DNA of 37,277 nt from positions 1-37,277 of the forward strand of contig VGLH01000024.1 of assembly GCA_016866785.1 (NCBI GenBank), in the 5' to 3' direction. This DNA comes from Candidatus Poribacteria bacterium (GTDB lineage Bacteria > Poribacteria > WGA-4E > GCA-2687025). A program made the position numbers and the translations under genes. Under the pieces are notes generated by a model. It ran no database searches and was not told where the DNA came from. It saw nothing but the letters and a program-made list of their open reading frames with translations. Positions 1 to 8,249 of the stretch are shown piece by piece. How positions within the stretch are numbered: the first letter of the stretch is position 1; every line of letters starts with the position of its first letter.

Positions 1-1527
1 CAGACGCTCGGCGATGCGCACGGCATGGCTGCTACCGGGCAAGCCCACCTGCATTCGGAACGTCGGAGACAGCGTGTCGAGGTCGAACTCCATCGAAGCG
101 TTGATCAGATGCGGGCTCTCGTGGGCGTACGCCTTCAGCGCTCCGTAGTGCGTCGTGACCAGCACAAGGGCTCCCCGGTTCAGGAACCCGTCCAGGAGCG
201 CCATCGCCAGCGCGGCGCCTTCGTCCGGGTCCGTCCCGGCGCCGATCTCGTCGAGCAGTACGAGCGTGCTGGGCGAAGCGTTGGCCAGGTAGCGAATGAT
301 CCGAGTCAGGTGGGAAGAGAAGGTGCTGAGGCTCTGTTCGATGCTCTGCTCATCGCCGATGTCGGCGAAGACCCCGGTGAACAAGCCGAACCGGCTGCCG
401 TAGTCGGCAGGAACCGGGATGCCGGACATCGCCATGAGAGTCAGCAGTCCGACCGTCTTGAGAGCGACCGTCTTGCCCCCGGTGTTGGGCCCGGTGACGA
501 TGACCCCCTGGCTTCGCTCGCCCAGCGTGATGTCGATGGGGACGACCCTCCGCGCCGCGCCTTCGGTGGATCGCTCCTGGCGGATCCGGTGCTCCAGGAT
601 CGGATGGCGCGCCTTCCGAAGCTCGACAACGGCATGATCCTCGATGATCGGCGTGATGCACGCGTAGTCCACGGCGAAGCGTGCCTTCGCACGAAGGAAG
701 TCGAGCTCCGTCAGGACCGAGGCATTCGCCCGAAGTCCCTCCAACTGGGCACGCAGCTCGTCGCTCAGCTCGCGCAGGATCCGCTGCACCTCGACGTGTT
801 CGCGCTGGAACAGGGCATGCAGCTCGTTGTTGGCTTCGACGACTGCGAGCGGCTCGACGAAGACCGTAACGCCGGAGGCGGACATGCCCTGCACGACGCC
901 CGGAACCTGTCCCCGGAAGTCCTGCCGGATCGGCACGACATACCGGTCGTTCCGCAGCGTGATGACGCGCTCTTGGATCGCCTCCGCGTTCGACGGGTTA
1001 CGCAGCACGCCTTCGAGGCGCTCCTGGATCTGCTCACGAACGCGGTGCAGCGCGTGTCTGATTCGGCGGAGTTCCGGGCTCGCCGAATTGAGCACCTCGC
1101 CCTCTGGGCTGATAGACGCCTCTAGCCGTTCCTCCAGCGATGGGAAGCGCGCGAGCTCGGAGCAGCGACGGGCAAGCTCCGGGTACTCGTCTGCGACCTC
1201 GATACGGATCAGAAACGCCAACAGCTTTCGGCTGACCCGGAGATGACCTGCGATCTCGACGAGCGTCTCGGGCTCCAGGACGGAACCTTTCTCCAGGCGC
1301 GTCAGGTGTGCATCGACCGTCCGAAGACCATGCAGAGGCAGCCCTTGGTGGGACAGCTCTATGTGCTTGACGTCGTCGGTGGCTTGGAGCTCGCGCCGAA
1401 CGGCGTCGGCGTCGAGTTGCGGGGCGGCGGCTTGGGTGCGGCTCTTGCCGGATGAGGAGACCGCGTACGTCTCGACCATCTCCTTGAGTTTCTGAAACTC
1501 AAGAGTCCCGGCTTCGCTGGGGATCAT
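1..1527 (-). CDS. mutS2: MutS2 family DNA mismatch/recombination ATPase (3' end outside window)
   Basis: The first 509 residues of a MutS2 protein (the family is usually about 780 aa); the C-terminal part, where the Smr nuclease domain normally lies, is beyond position 1. An N-terminal core and helical lever/clamp region (about 1-330) precede the MutS-type ATPase, with Walker A TGPNTGGKT at 345-353, Walker B LVLLDEIGAGTDP near 422-434 and a conserved TTH at 458-460. MutS2 proteins bind branched DNA and suppress recombination, or act on collided ribosomes in some bacteria; they are not classical mismatch repair proteins. The ATG at 1527 is preferred because AAAGG lies seven bases upstream and MIPSEAGTLEF fits the usual family start. 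An upstream in-frame GTG is possible. A sigma70-like promoter lies just upstream. Confidence 0.95.
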   Translation of the reverse strand, partial: MIPSEAGTLEFQKLKEMVETYAVSSSGKSRTQAAAPQLDADAVRRELQATDDVKHIELSHQGLPLHGLRTVDAHLTRLEKGSVLEPETLVEIAGHLRVSRKLLAFLIRIEVADEYPELARRCSELARFPSLEERLEASISPEGEVLNSASPELRRIRHALHRVREQIQERLEGVLRNPSNAEAIQERVITLRNDRYVVPIRQDFRGQVPGVVQGMSASGVTVFVEPLAVVEANNELHALFQREHVEVQRILRELSDELRAQLEGLRANASVLTELDFLRAKARFAVDYACITPIIEDHAVVELRKARHPILEHRIRQERSTEGAARRVVPIDITLGERSQGVIVTGPNTGGKTVALKTVGLLTLMAMSGIPVPADYGSRFGLFTGVFADIGDEQSIEQSLSTFSSHLTRIIRYLANASPSTLVLLDEIGAGTDPDEGAALAMALLDGFLNRGALVLVTTHYGALKAYAHESPHLINASMEFDLDTLSPTFRMQVGLPGSSHAVRIAERL

Positions 1528-1574
1528 CAGCACGCCTTTGTGAACGAAGCGTTTCACGTACTCGCTGTTGATAG

Positions 1575-1603
1575 AATGTAATGCCCGAAAAACGGGATGT
1601 CAA
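1575..1603 (-). promoter_or_regulatory. Putative sigma70 promoter of mutS2
   Basis: On the minus strand, a perfect -35 TTGACA (1603-1598) is followed by a 17-base spacer and the -10-like TACATT (1580-1575), about 50 bases before the mutS2 ATG. The spacer contains CCCG-TTTTT-CGGG, a small inverted repeat that could be an operator or may be chance. Assignment is by consensus only. Confidence 0.55.
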
Positions 1604-1630
1604 GCCAATGAAGGGTGTACCGACCCGATC

Positions 1631-1646
1631 TGCCCCATTTGGGGCA
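1631..1646 (-). terminator. Hairpin between the aldo/keto reductase gene and mutS2
   Basis: TGCCCCATTTGGGGCA forms a 6-7 bp GC-rich stem about ten bases after the aldo/keto reductase stop codon. No clear T-run follows, so it may be a weak terminator or an mRNA 3'-end stabiliser rather than a classical intrinsic terminator. Confidence 0.4.
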
Positions 1647-1656
1647 TCGAAGCGGT

Positions 1657-2475
1657 CTAGCCTCCGTGCAGGGCTTTCAGATCGAGCCGGAGCGCCAAGT
1701 CGTCGGAGACACGGCAGGCTCGATCGACGTCCTCTCGGGACTGCAGGCTCAGCAGCGCAACATGCACAAAGGGGTTCGACAGGACGTAGTTGAGGAGGAA
1801 CGCCTCGACGTCCCCGCCATGCCGAATGCTTCCTCCGGTCGCGGCAAGCAGCCGCCCGAACGTCCCGCTCGTGGTGGACCGCATCGTGGCGACGCCCATC
1901 CCCATCTCGATTGCCTGCGGGATGATTCCTTCTCCTGTGAACCCATCCGACGTGCTCTGGTACATCAGGCTGTATTGCGTCTGGATCATGTCGAACTCGT
2001 CGGACGCGATCATGCGCTCCACTCCGGCGGATGGACCGTCTGCCGAGAAGCCGAAGAACCGTACCTTGCCCTCGTCGCGCAGTCGTGAGAACGCATCGAT
2101 CCCATCGTCGAGCGCCGCAGACGCCTCGTGTTCCTCGAACCAGCCTCCGTGGAACTGGAGCACGTCCACGAAGTCGGTCCGCAAGCGGCGGAGACTGCCG
2201 ACTACGTCATTGCCGATCTCGGTGGGAATGAAGGACTTGGTCTTGGTCGCGATGACGACCTGGTCGCGCCTGCCGCGCACCGCCTCGGCGATGACTCTCT
2301 CGCTCGACCCATCTCCATACGACGGAGCGGTGTCCAGGAAGTCGATGCCGGAATCCATGGCGTAGCGGATCACGTCAGCGCACTGCGGCACGTCGTCCGT
2401 GGATCGGATCCGTCCGCCTCCGAAGCCCACCTCAGACACGCTCAATCCTGTCCTTCCGAAAGTGCGTGTGCGCAT
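1657..2475 (-). CDS. Aldo/keto reductase family oxidoreductase
   Basis: A 272-residue NADPH-dependent aldo/keto reductase, expected to reduce aldehydes or ketones in the cytoplasm. It begins with the family signature RTFGRTGLSVSEVGFGGG. The catalytic tetrad is visible: Asp48 and Tyr53 (FLDTAPSYG), Lys78 (IATK) and His109 (LQFHGG). The length is shorter than the usual 300-330 residues, and the C-terminal region that binds the adenine end of the cofactor looks compact. The substrate cannot be told from sequence. It lies 46 bases downstream of the TPR-like membrane protein on the same strand and may be co-transcribed with it. Confidence 0.92.
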   Translation of the reverse strand: MRTRTFGRTGLSVSEVGFGGGRIRSTDDVPQCADVIRYAMDSGIDFLDTAPSYGDGSSERVIAEAVRGRRDQVVIATKTKSFIPTEIGNDVVGSLRRLRTDFVDVLQFHGGWFEEHEASAALDDGIDAFSRLRDEGKVRFFGFSADGPSAGVERMIASDEFDMIQTQYSLMYQSTSDGFTGEGIIPQAIEMGMGVATMRSTTSGTFGRLLAATGGSIRHGGDVEAFLLNYVLSNPFVHVALLSLQSREDVDRACRVSDDLALRLDLKALHGG

Positions 2476-2521
2476 GGATCTCCTGATCGTTCGCAGATGG
2501 ACAGCGGCCGGAGGTGACGAC

Positions 2522-3568
2522 CTACTGGCTCGTGCGAGCGGCAGCCGGTGCGTTGGACAGGCTCAGGCGTTCGATCTCGAGAGAGGCGCGCTGGTACTGT
2601 TCGCGACTGGGAGAGATGGGCCGATCGCCCGCAGCCGACACATACCCGTAGAGAGCGGCTTCGGTTCTGCCCTCGGCGTCAGCCTTCGTGGCTTCCGCGA
2701 GCGACCTCAGATGGTTCTCGATCTCGGTCTGGATGCGTATGGCGTCCTCGACCCGGGTGCGCTCGGACTCCGGTTTCGCCAGCGTCTCCTGCACCCACGC
2801 GTCCAGAGCGCTGCCGACACCGACGAGGTCCGTAGCCGTCGATGGGCTTTCGACGCGGGCGAGGAACGTGCTGGCTCGGCCGGCGAGGTCGTCAGCGTAC
2901 TGGCGAATCGCGGCCGCCCTCGACTCGACGTGCTTCGCTATGAGCGACTCGTAGGCAGCGCGAGCCTCGTCAGGCTTGCCCATCCTGCGCGCGACTCGGG
3001 CTCGCCCCAGGATCGCTTCGGCGGTCGCAACCCCGAATCCGGCCACGGACATGAATGGATTGAGCGCAGACTCCGCGTACGCCTGACTCGCACCTGTCCA
3101 GTCTTTCTTCTCCTCGAGCACGCCACCCAAACCGATCTGAGAGAACAGACCGTAGATGCCGTTCGCTGGCACTGCAGCCTCCCGGAAGACCCGGGCTGCC
3201 TCGTCGAGGTCGCCCTTGGCGAGAGCGGCTCGTGCCCGGTAATACTGGGCACGGGCGAGGCTGGAGGGCGCTTTGACCTGCGACAGCTTCTGAATCACCG
3301 CGTCGAGATCAGCGGATTCGGCCGCGGACGAAGCCTCGGTCGCCTTCTCGAAGTCCTCGACCGCCTCGTGCATCTGGACGAAGGACTGGACGTCCTCGGT
3401 TCGATTGTGCTCGAAATACCACGCGCCAGCGAGAACCGCGACCACGATCACTGCGGCGAGGAAAGCGACGGCAGCGATCCGCGCCTTCACGAAGTCGAGG
3501 ACCCGGTTGACCTTGTCTACGAACGGATCTGTCTCGTGTTCCTCGCCCAAGACACGCTTCTGGTTCAT
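2522..3568 (-). CDS. Membrane-anchored TPR-like protein
   Basis: A protein of 348 residues when started at the ATG at 3568, which is preceded by GGAAGGA. Upstream extensions of this frame look non-coding. A short charged N-terminus is followed by one transmembrane helix (about 31-52, rich in Ala/Val/Ile) and then Ala-rich helical repeats resembling tetratricopeptide repeats (for example SLARAQYYRARAALAKGDLD). This N-in anchor plus TPR layout is that of YfgM-like (TPR_21) proteins, which assist secretion at SecYEG. That function is an inference from architecture; no catalytic motif is visible. A strong promoter lies 55-85 bases upstream. Confidence 0.75.
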   Translation of the reverse strand: MNQKRVLGEEHETDPFVDKVNRVLDFVKARIAAVAFLAAVIVVAVLAGAWYFEHNRTEDVQSFVQMHEAVEDFEKATEASSAAESADLDAVIQKLSQVKAPSSLARAQYYRARAALAKGDLDEAARVFREAAVPANGIYGLFSQIGLGGVLEEKKDWTGASQAYAESALNPFMSVAGFGVATAEAILGRARVARRMGKPDEARAAYESLIAKHVESRAAAIRQYADDLAGRASTFLARVESPSTATDLVGVGSALDAWVQETLAKPESERTRVEDAIRIQTEIENHLRSLAEATKADAEGRTEAALYGYVSAAGDRPISPSREQYQRASLEIERLSLSNAPAAARTSQ

Positions 3569-3603
3569 CGTTCCTTCCGCTCTTGCAGGTCTCGATGAGA
3601 CGC

Positions 3604-3653
3604 CCTCGACCAAGTCGAGGCGAATTATAGACGTGACAGGCACCAGTGTCCAA
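3604..3653 (-). promoter_or_regulatory. Putative sigma70 promoter and leader hairpin of the TPR-like gene
   Basis: On the minus strand, TTGGAC (3653-3648), an 18-base spacer and a consensus TATAAT (3629-3624) form one of the best promoter matches in the window. Just after it, a perfect inverted repeat CCTCGAC-TTG-GTCGAGG (3620-3604) overlaps the expected transcription start and could be an operator or a leader hairpin. Confidence 0.6.
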
Positions 3654-3761
3654 CGATATTCGGCGGCGCGTGTCTTCGGATGTGCGTGAACCTTGTGCCG
3701 CGCAGGAACGAGTGCTAGAAGCCTGTGTGCATGTGCCGCCCCACAGGGACAGGAGCCGATC

Positions 3762-4661
3762 GTGCCAGACCGCATTCCCGTGATTCTCGACACAGACATC
3801 GGGTCCGACATCGACGACGCCGTCTGCCTCGCCTACCTGCTGAAACAGCCCGCGTGCGATCTGCTCGGGGTGACGACTGCGACGGGCGATACCAGCCAGC
3901 GGGCGGCGCTCGCCCAGCTCTTGTGCGAAGTCGCCGGACGCGACGACGTGCCGGTACACGCGGGAGCATCGGGACCGCTGTTGATCGGCTCCGGTCAACC
4001 CCACGTGCCGCAGTACGAGGCGATTCGGCACCGAGCTCACCGGATCGACTTCCCGCCGAACTCCGCGTTGGGCTTCCTGCGCGAGACGATCCGCTCGCGG
4101 TCCGGCGAGGTGACCCTACTCGCCATCGGCCCGATGACGAACCTGGGTCTGCTGTTCGCGGCTGATCCGGAGATTCCGTCGCTCCTGAAGGAACTGGTGC
4201 TCATGTGCGGCGTGTTCACGTCGGGCAATGGACACGGGCCCGGCGCGCGCGAATGGAACGCTCTGTGCGACCCGGTCGCGACCGCCATCACCTATCGAGC
4301 GCGGCCCCCACGGTTCACGTCAATCGGCTTAGAAGTGACGACGCAGTGCGTCCTGGAAGCCGACGAGTGCCGGCGGCGTTTTAGAGAGGCTGGGGGCCCG
4401 TTGGGCCTCGTGGCTGACATGGCAGAGGTCTGGTTCCGTGGCGGAGCGCGTCACATCACGTTCCACGACCCGTTGGCAGGAACCGTCATCTTCGAGCCCG
4501 GGCTGTGCGAATACACAGACGGAACCGTATCGGTCGAGACGACGAGCTCGGCGCTGGCTGGAATGACGGTGTTCAGCACGCACGGCGAAAGCAAACCGCA
4601 TCGGATTGCCGTCCGAGTTGACCCGGATCGGTTCTTTGAACACTATTTCGGCGTCGTGTGA
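3762..4661 (+). CDS. Inosine-uridine preferring nucleoside hydrolase family protein
   Basis: A 299-residue member of the IUNH family, which hydrolyses the N-glycosidic bond of nucleosides to ribose and base. The N-terminal calcium-binding motif DTDIGSDIDDA lies at 10-20. GPMTNL (123-128), the ribose-contacting EWNALCD (164-170) and the His-Asp pair in FHDP (235-236) are all present, so it should be active. The start is set at GTG 3762 because AGGAG lies six bases upstream and the family begins right there; the frame is open further upstream but that part looks non-coding. It is transcribed divergently from the TPR-like gene. The likely role is nucleoside salvage or catabolism. Confidence 0.93.
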   Translation: MPDRIPVILDTDIGSDIDDAVCLAYLLKQPACDLLGVTTATGDTSQRAALAQLLCEVAGRDDVPVHAGASGPLLIGSGQPHVPQYEAIRHRAHRIDFPPNSALGFLRETIRSRSGEVTLLAIGPMTNLGLLFAADPEIPSLLKELVLMCGVFTSGNGHGPGAREWNALCDPVATAITYRARPPRFTSIGLEVTTQCVLEADECRRRFREAGGPLGLVADMAEVWFRGGARHITFHDPLAGTVIFEPGLCEYTDGTVSVETTSSALAGMTVFSTHGESKPHRIAVRVDPDRFFEHYFGVV

Positions 4662-4797
4662 GCCCAGGCGTTCGTAGGATATCGGCGGTGTGTGCCCGGA
4701 TTGGACCAGCAAGACCGCTTTGGGAGAACGGGATGTGGTTATCGGTGTTCGCCCATACGTCAGACGCCGTACGCAGACGTGAAGGGAGCAGGCGGGC

Positions 4798-5025
4798 TTG
4801 ATTCGACCCAACTTGCGCTGGGGACCCGGGGTTGCGACAATCATCGTCCTCGCATGCCTGCCCCGCCTCGCGCATGCCTACATCGACCCCGGAACCGGGG
4901 CTTTTGTCTGGCAGATCGTCTTGTCGGTCGCTGCCAGTGGTTTGCTGGCAGTGAGAGGCGTGCGGACGCGGATCGTGGGCGCCATCCGTCGAGCCTTCGG
5001 GCGCGGCGGCGACAAGGAGCGTTGA
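4798..5025 (+). CDS. Small YIDPGTG-motif membrane protein
   Basis: A 75-residue protein starting at TTG 4798, with a GGGAG-like ribosome binding site. Residues 1-27 look like a secretion signal with a signal-peptidase-I-type end (AHA). The mature protein would then begin exactly at YIDPGTG (28-34). A hydrophobic segment (about 35-52) and a basic tail rich in Arg/Gly/Lys follow. Small proteins with a YIDPGTG/YIDPGSG motif recur, as far as I recall, next to sulfatase-fold and methyltransferase genes like the two downstream here. Its biochemical role is unknown; an accessory subunit of a membrane modification complex is the inference. The stop codon overlaps the ribosome binding region of the next gene. 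Confidence 0.75.
   Translation: MIRPNLRWGPGVATIIVLACLPRLAHAYIDPGTGAFVWQIVLSVAASGLLAVRGVRTRIVGAIRRAFGRGGDKER
5014..5019 (+). promoter_or_regulatory. Ribosome binding site that decides a CTG start
   Basis: AAGGAG lies seven bases before an in-frame CTG at 5027 and inside the last codons of the YIDPGTG gene. No ATG, GTG or TTG in the methyltransferase frame is placed correctly for it. The conserved family beginning (FRDPDGCVF) is encoded between this site and the first ATG at 5096. Confidence 0.6.
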
Positions 5026-5026
5026 C

Positions 5027-6457
5027 CTGCCACCCCGCACAACCTTCCGCGATCCCGACGGTTGCGTCTTTCTGGACGGGGAGCAGGTACTCCGAATGGT
5101 GTCGCCCCATGCTGCCCAGCATGTTCGGCGGCTTCTGTCGTCGGAGTTTCTTCAGGACCTGACACGTTCCAAAGCGGTCGTGGGTACGTGGGAGCTCGGC
5201 GCCGAGGAGTCCCGACGGGCTCTTCAGCACCTCAACGGCTACGTCCAGACTCCCGACCCGTCGCGTGAGCCCCCGTTGGTCTTGGCGCATGAGCGCATAT
5301 GGTTCCCGTCCTATCCTCACGAGTGGTGCCCGGAGACGCTTGCGGCAGCGGGCGAGCTGACGCTGGAGCTCGCTCTACGTGGACTCGATGCCGGATTCGG
5401 GCTCAAGGATGCCACGCCCCATAACGTTCTATTCCGTGGACCTCAGCCCGTTTTCGTGGATGTGCTTTCGTTCGAGTCGCAAGACCCACATGACCCGATC
5501 TGGCTCCCTTACTCGCAGTTCCTGACGACGTTCCTGATCCCGTTGCTTCTGGCAGACCGCGTGCCACTCAGCCAGGTCTTCGTGCGCAGCCGCGAAGGAT
5601 CGGCGCCAGAGGCGGCGATCCGAAGCCTGTCACGCTGGGAACGCCTTCGTCAGCCGTACCTCTCGTTGGTGTCGCTTCCCGTCCTTCTGGGGTCGCGGGG
5701 TACGGCGGCAAGAGCGCGTGTTCATCGTTCACGCCGACAGACGAACCCGGAGGCGGCTCGGACGATCCTCACGGGGTTCCTGCGACGCGTGCGGAAACAC
5801 CTCCGCCGAGTCTCGTCTCGACGCCCAACTCGATCGGTCTGGTCCACCTACGCCTCCTCACACGATCCAGATTATGCTGCCGTCAAGCTTCGCCAGGTCG
5901 AGCGCGTGTTGGCATCGAGGCGTCCCTCGCGAGTGCTCGACGTCGGCTGCAACACGGGCTCCCACAGCCTGACTGCGGCGCGTCTGGGCGCATCCGTTGT
6001 GGCGATCGACTCGGACCCGGTTGTCGTCAGCGAGGTTTGGCGCTCTGCGCGACGCGAGACGCTCGATATCCTTCCTCTCGTGGTCGACATTGCCGAACCG
6101 AGCCCGGCGTTGGGGTGGTGGAACTCGGAGTGCTTGTCGTTCCTCTCTCGCGCTGCTGGCTCCTTCGATTGCGTCTTGATGCTGGCGCTCGCACACCACC
6201 TGCTCATCCGCGCCCGAGTGCCCCTCGACGAGATCGCGTCGCTCGCGTCGCACTTGACCACCGATCTGCTCGTGATCGAGTACGTGCCCCCATCTGATCC
6301 TAGGTTTCGCGAGCTGACAGGTGGATGGGGTGACGCGTTCGAGCGCTTGTCGCCAGATGCGTTTGCCAGCGCGTTCAGCTCCACATTCGAAGTCGCGGAA
6401 TCGCTCCCTCTGCCTCCAACAGACCGACTCCTCTATGTCATGGCGAAGCGCCCATAG
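5027..6457 (+). CDS. Kinase-like domain fused to SAM-dependent methyltransferase
   Basis: About 476 residues if started at CTG 5027, or 453 from ATG 5096. Family members begin with a FRDPxGxVF-like segment; here that is encoded upstream of the ATG, so the CTG with its AAGGAG site is preferred. Numbering from the ATG, residues 60-150 carry LKDATPHNVLF (103-113) and VFVDVLSFE (119-127). These resemble the catalytic loop and metal-binding Asp of aminoglycoside-phosphotransferase-type kinases. The C-terminal half is a Rossmann methyltransferase with SAM motif VLDVGCNTG (280-288) and an acidic residue in VVAIDSD. Older annotations liken such proteins to the nodulation protein NoeA. The substrate is unknown, possibly a surface glycan or lipid. 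Its last 23 bases overlap the next gene, which implies translational coupling. Confidence 0.82.
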   Translation: MPPRTTFRDPDGCVFLDGEQVLRMVSPHAAQHVRRLLSSEFLQDLTRSKAVVGTWELGAEESRRALQHLNGYVQTPDPSREPPLVLAHERIWFPSYPHEWCPETLAAAGELTLELALRGLDAGFGLKDATPHNVLFRGPQPVFVDVLSFESQDPHDPIWLPYSQFLTTFLIPLLLADRVPLSQVFVRSREGSAPEAAIRSLSRWERLRQPYLSLVSLPVLLGSRGTAARARVHRSRRQTNPEAARTILTGFLRRVRKHLRRVSSRRPTRSVWSTYASSHDPDYAAVKLRQVERVLASRRPSRVLDVGCNTGSHSLTAARLGASVVAIDSDPVVVSEVWRSARRETLDILPLVVDIAEPSPALGWWNSECLSFLSRAAGSFDCVLMLALAHHLLIRARVPLDEIASLASHLTTDLLVIEYVPPSDPRFRELTGGWGDAFERLSPDAFASAFSSTFEVAESLPLPPTDRLLYVMAKRP

Positions 6458-7976
6458 CCCCCATGGTCGCTGGTTCGACCTGGGAGTAGCCCTCTCTCTC
6501 GCCAACCTGCTGTGCGCGGCGGCGTGGGTCGATTTGCTGAACTCAGCGCCGTTGTACCGCTACCTGGAGCGCAGCCTCACGAGGCACGCTGTTGCCGCTG
6601 TGCCCGTGAGTATCATCGCGATGGCGATCGCGCTTTACGGACTCGCGCAGATTGCTCGTCGGCTCCAGTTCACGCGCTATGCTCGCTGGTTGTTCTTCGT
6701 CGCCATGGTCGTCGCGGCGGAGAATATGCGTGGAGCCCTCATCCCCCACACGTTGCCACCTCTGAAACGCGTCGCTGTGCGCTTGACCTTCGAGATGGGG
6801 TTCGTCGGGAAAACCGTCGTCGTCGCGACATTGACGGCAGCAGTCGCGCTCAGCATTCGATGGGGGAAACAGCTTTCGCGCGGGCTCGCCTTGGGTCTGC
6901 TCTTCCTCGTTCCGTTCGCGGCAATCGTTCTGGCTCGATCTGTGCTTGAAGCGCTGTGGTGGGTTCCGCGTCCGCCGCCACACCGCGAGAACATCGTGAC
7001 CGTCACCGACGGGTCCAGAGCCATGCGGTCTGTCGTTTGGTTGATCTTCGATGAGCTCGACGAGGGGGTCGCTCTGGACACGACGCTCCCTGGGTCGCGC
7101 AAGGAGCTCGGCGCATTACGTCACGAGGCGTTCGTCGCGACCGCAGCGCGATCACCCGCGAACGCCACGCTCGAGTCCATACCGGCTCTGCTGACCGGCG
7201 AGCCCGTCGTCACGGCAACGCCGGTCGACGACTCAACGCTGACGCTCTCGTTGAGAGACCTAGAGCAGAAGTCCTTTATCTCCTTACCCAACGTCATCGA
7301 TGACGCCCGTGGCTTGGGCATGCGGACTGCGCTCGTAGGCTGGTGTCATCCGTACGACCGCCTTTTCACCGGGAGCTTGGATACCTGTCACACATACGGA
7401 AGTCGCCCCACGATGCTCGAGCCTCAGCCAACGGTTCTCCGTACAGTGGCGCAACACCTCCTGTATGTCTGGCCGCTGGCGCGAGACAGCTACTATCCAC
7501 GCCGACACCGCCACATGATGGCGGACATTGATGAGACGATAGCGAAGTGGGAGGGTTTTCAGCTCGCAATCTTTCACATGTCCATCCCCCACGCGCCCAC
7601 GATCTTCGACGCTGAACGCGGCGAGTTCTCGACACTGGACCGCGGCATCGGCGGTGCTATCATCCACAACACAGCACTGGTCGACTACACAATCGGTCAG
7701 ATTCGTCGGTCGTTGGATGCGCGGGGTCTGTGGGATAGCGCTGCGATCATCGTCAGCTCGGACCACGGCACGCAACGCCACAAGCGCGAGCCGCGAGGCC
7801 GCCATGTACCGTTCTTCGTGAAGCTGCCCGACCAGCACACGGGAGCCGTCTACGAGAAGCCGATCAACACGCTCATCACACGAGCGCTTGTCTCCGCCCT
7901 CGCTACCGGTAAAGTATCGACTCCCGAGGAACTCGCGGCATGGCTCGATGCCCAACCTGACGCCCAAGCCCCCTGA
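6435..7976 (+). CDS. Membrane sulfatase/phosphotransferase-fold protein (alkaline phosphatase superfamily)
   Basis: A 513-residue inner-membrane protein starting at ATG 6435 inside the end of the methyltransferase gene. The longer upstream frame is the shadow of that gene. The N-terminal 170 residues hold four to five transmembrane helices. The outer domain is of the alkaline-phosphatase/sulfatase fold: metal-binding Asp206-Glu207 (IFDELD), probable nucleophile Thr245 in NATLESIP, His381/His386 (HMSIPHAP), Asp443-His444 (SSDHG) and His457. A Thr rather than Cys/Ser in a formylglycine motif suggests a phosphotransferase (LtaS- or EptA-like) or phosphodiesterase rather than a true sulfatase. 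With its two upstream partners it probably modifies a surface polymer. The exact reaction is not predictable. Confidence 0.85.
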   Translation: MSWRSAHSPHGRWFDLGVALSLANLLCAAAWVDLLNSAPLYRYLERSLTRHAVAAVPVSIIAMAIALYGLAQIARRLQFTRYARWLFFVAMVVAAENMRGALIPHTLPPLKRVAVRLTFEMGFVGKTVVVATLTAAVALSIRWGKQLSRGLALGLLFLVPFAAIVLARSVLEALWWVPRPPPHRENIVTVTDGSRAMRSVVWLIFDELDEGVALDTTLPGSRKELGALRHEAFVATAARSPANATLESIPALLTGEPVVTATPVDDSTLTLSLRDLEQKSFISLPNVIDDARGLGMRTALVGWCHPYDRLFTGSLDTCHTYGSRPTMLEPQPTVLRTVAQHLLYVWPLARDSYYPRRHRHMMADIDETIAKWEGFQLAIFHMSIPHAPTIFDAERGEFSTLDRGIGGAIIHNTALVDYTIGQIRRSLDARGLWDSAAIIVSSDHGTQRHKREPRGRHVPFFVKLPDQHTGAVYEKPINTLITRALVSALATGKVSTPEELAAWLDAQPDAQAP

Positions 7977-7997
7977 GTACTGACTCCACATCAGGAC

Positions 7998-8013
7998 GAG
8001 GTCATGTGACCTC
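7998..8013 (+). terminator. Hairpin after the sulfatase-fold gene
   Basis: GAGGTCATGTGACCTC is a perfect 16-base palindrome 21 bases after the stop codon at 7976, lying between two convergent genes. It lacks a T-run, so bidirectional termination is only suggested. I see no gene in the rest of 7977-8249; short frames there have no recognisable content. Confidence 0.35.
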
Positions 8014-8249
8014 TTCGCCGCGTCTCAGGTTAGGCTTGGCGACGCACTGCAGGGCAATACGTGGGGTTCCTCGCTTCAAAGGTCTCTCCTGAAGCCCATC
8101 CTCAACATAGTGATGTGCGAGGCGAGAGATGGCATCCACTGGTTGTCGCACGAAAGCGGCACGGTCCCGCTGTCTGCCCGCCACCGATAAACGAAGCTCC
8201 TCCTCTCATCGAGAAGGGGCCCAAGAGCTCTGTTACCGCCTATCAGCCG

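Noticed and set aside
25-1125. Long plus-strand frame of 366 codons
   Set aside because: It is the antisense of mutS2, whose domains read clearly on the minus strand; its own translation is Arg/Asp-rich with no family features.
2399-3598. Plus-strand frame of 399 codons
   Set aside because: It is the complement of the TPR-like membrane protein, which has a promoter, a ribosome binding site and a membrane helix.
8002-8184. Minus-strand frame of 60 codons in the gap after the sulfatase-fold gene
   Set aside because: No ribosome binding site, no recognisable motif and biased Arg-rich composition; it could be an eroded remnant but cannot be supported.
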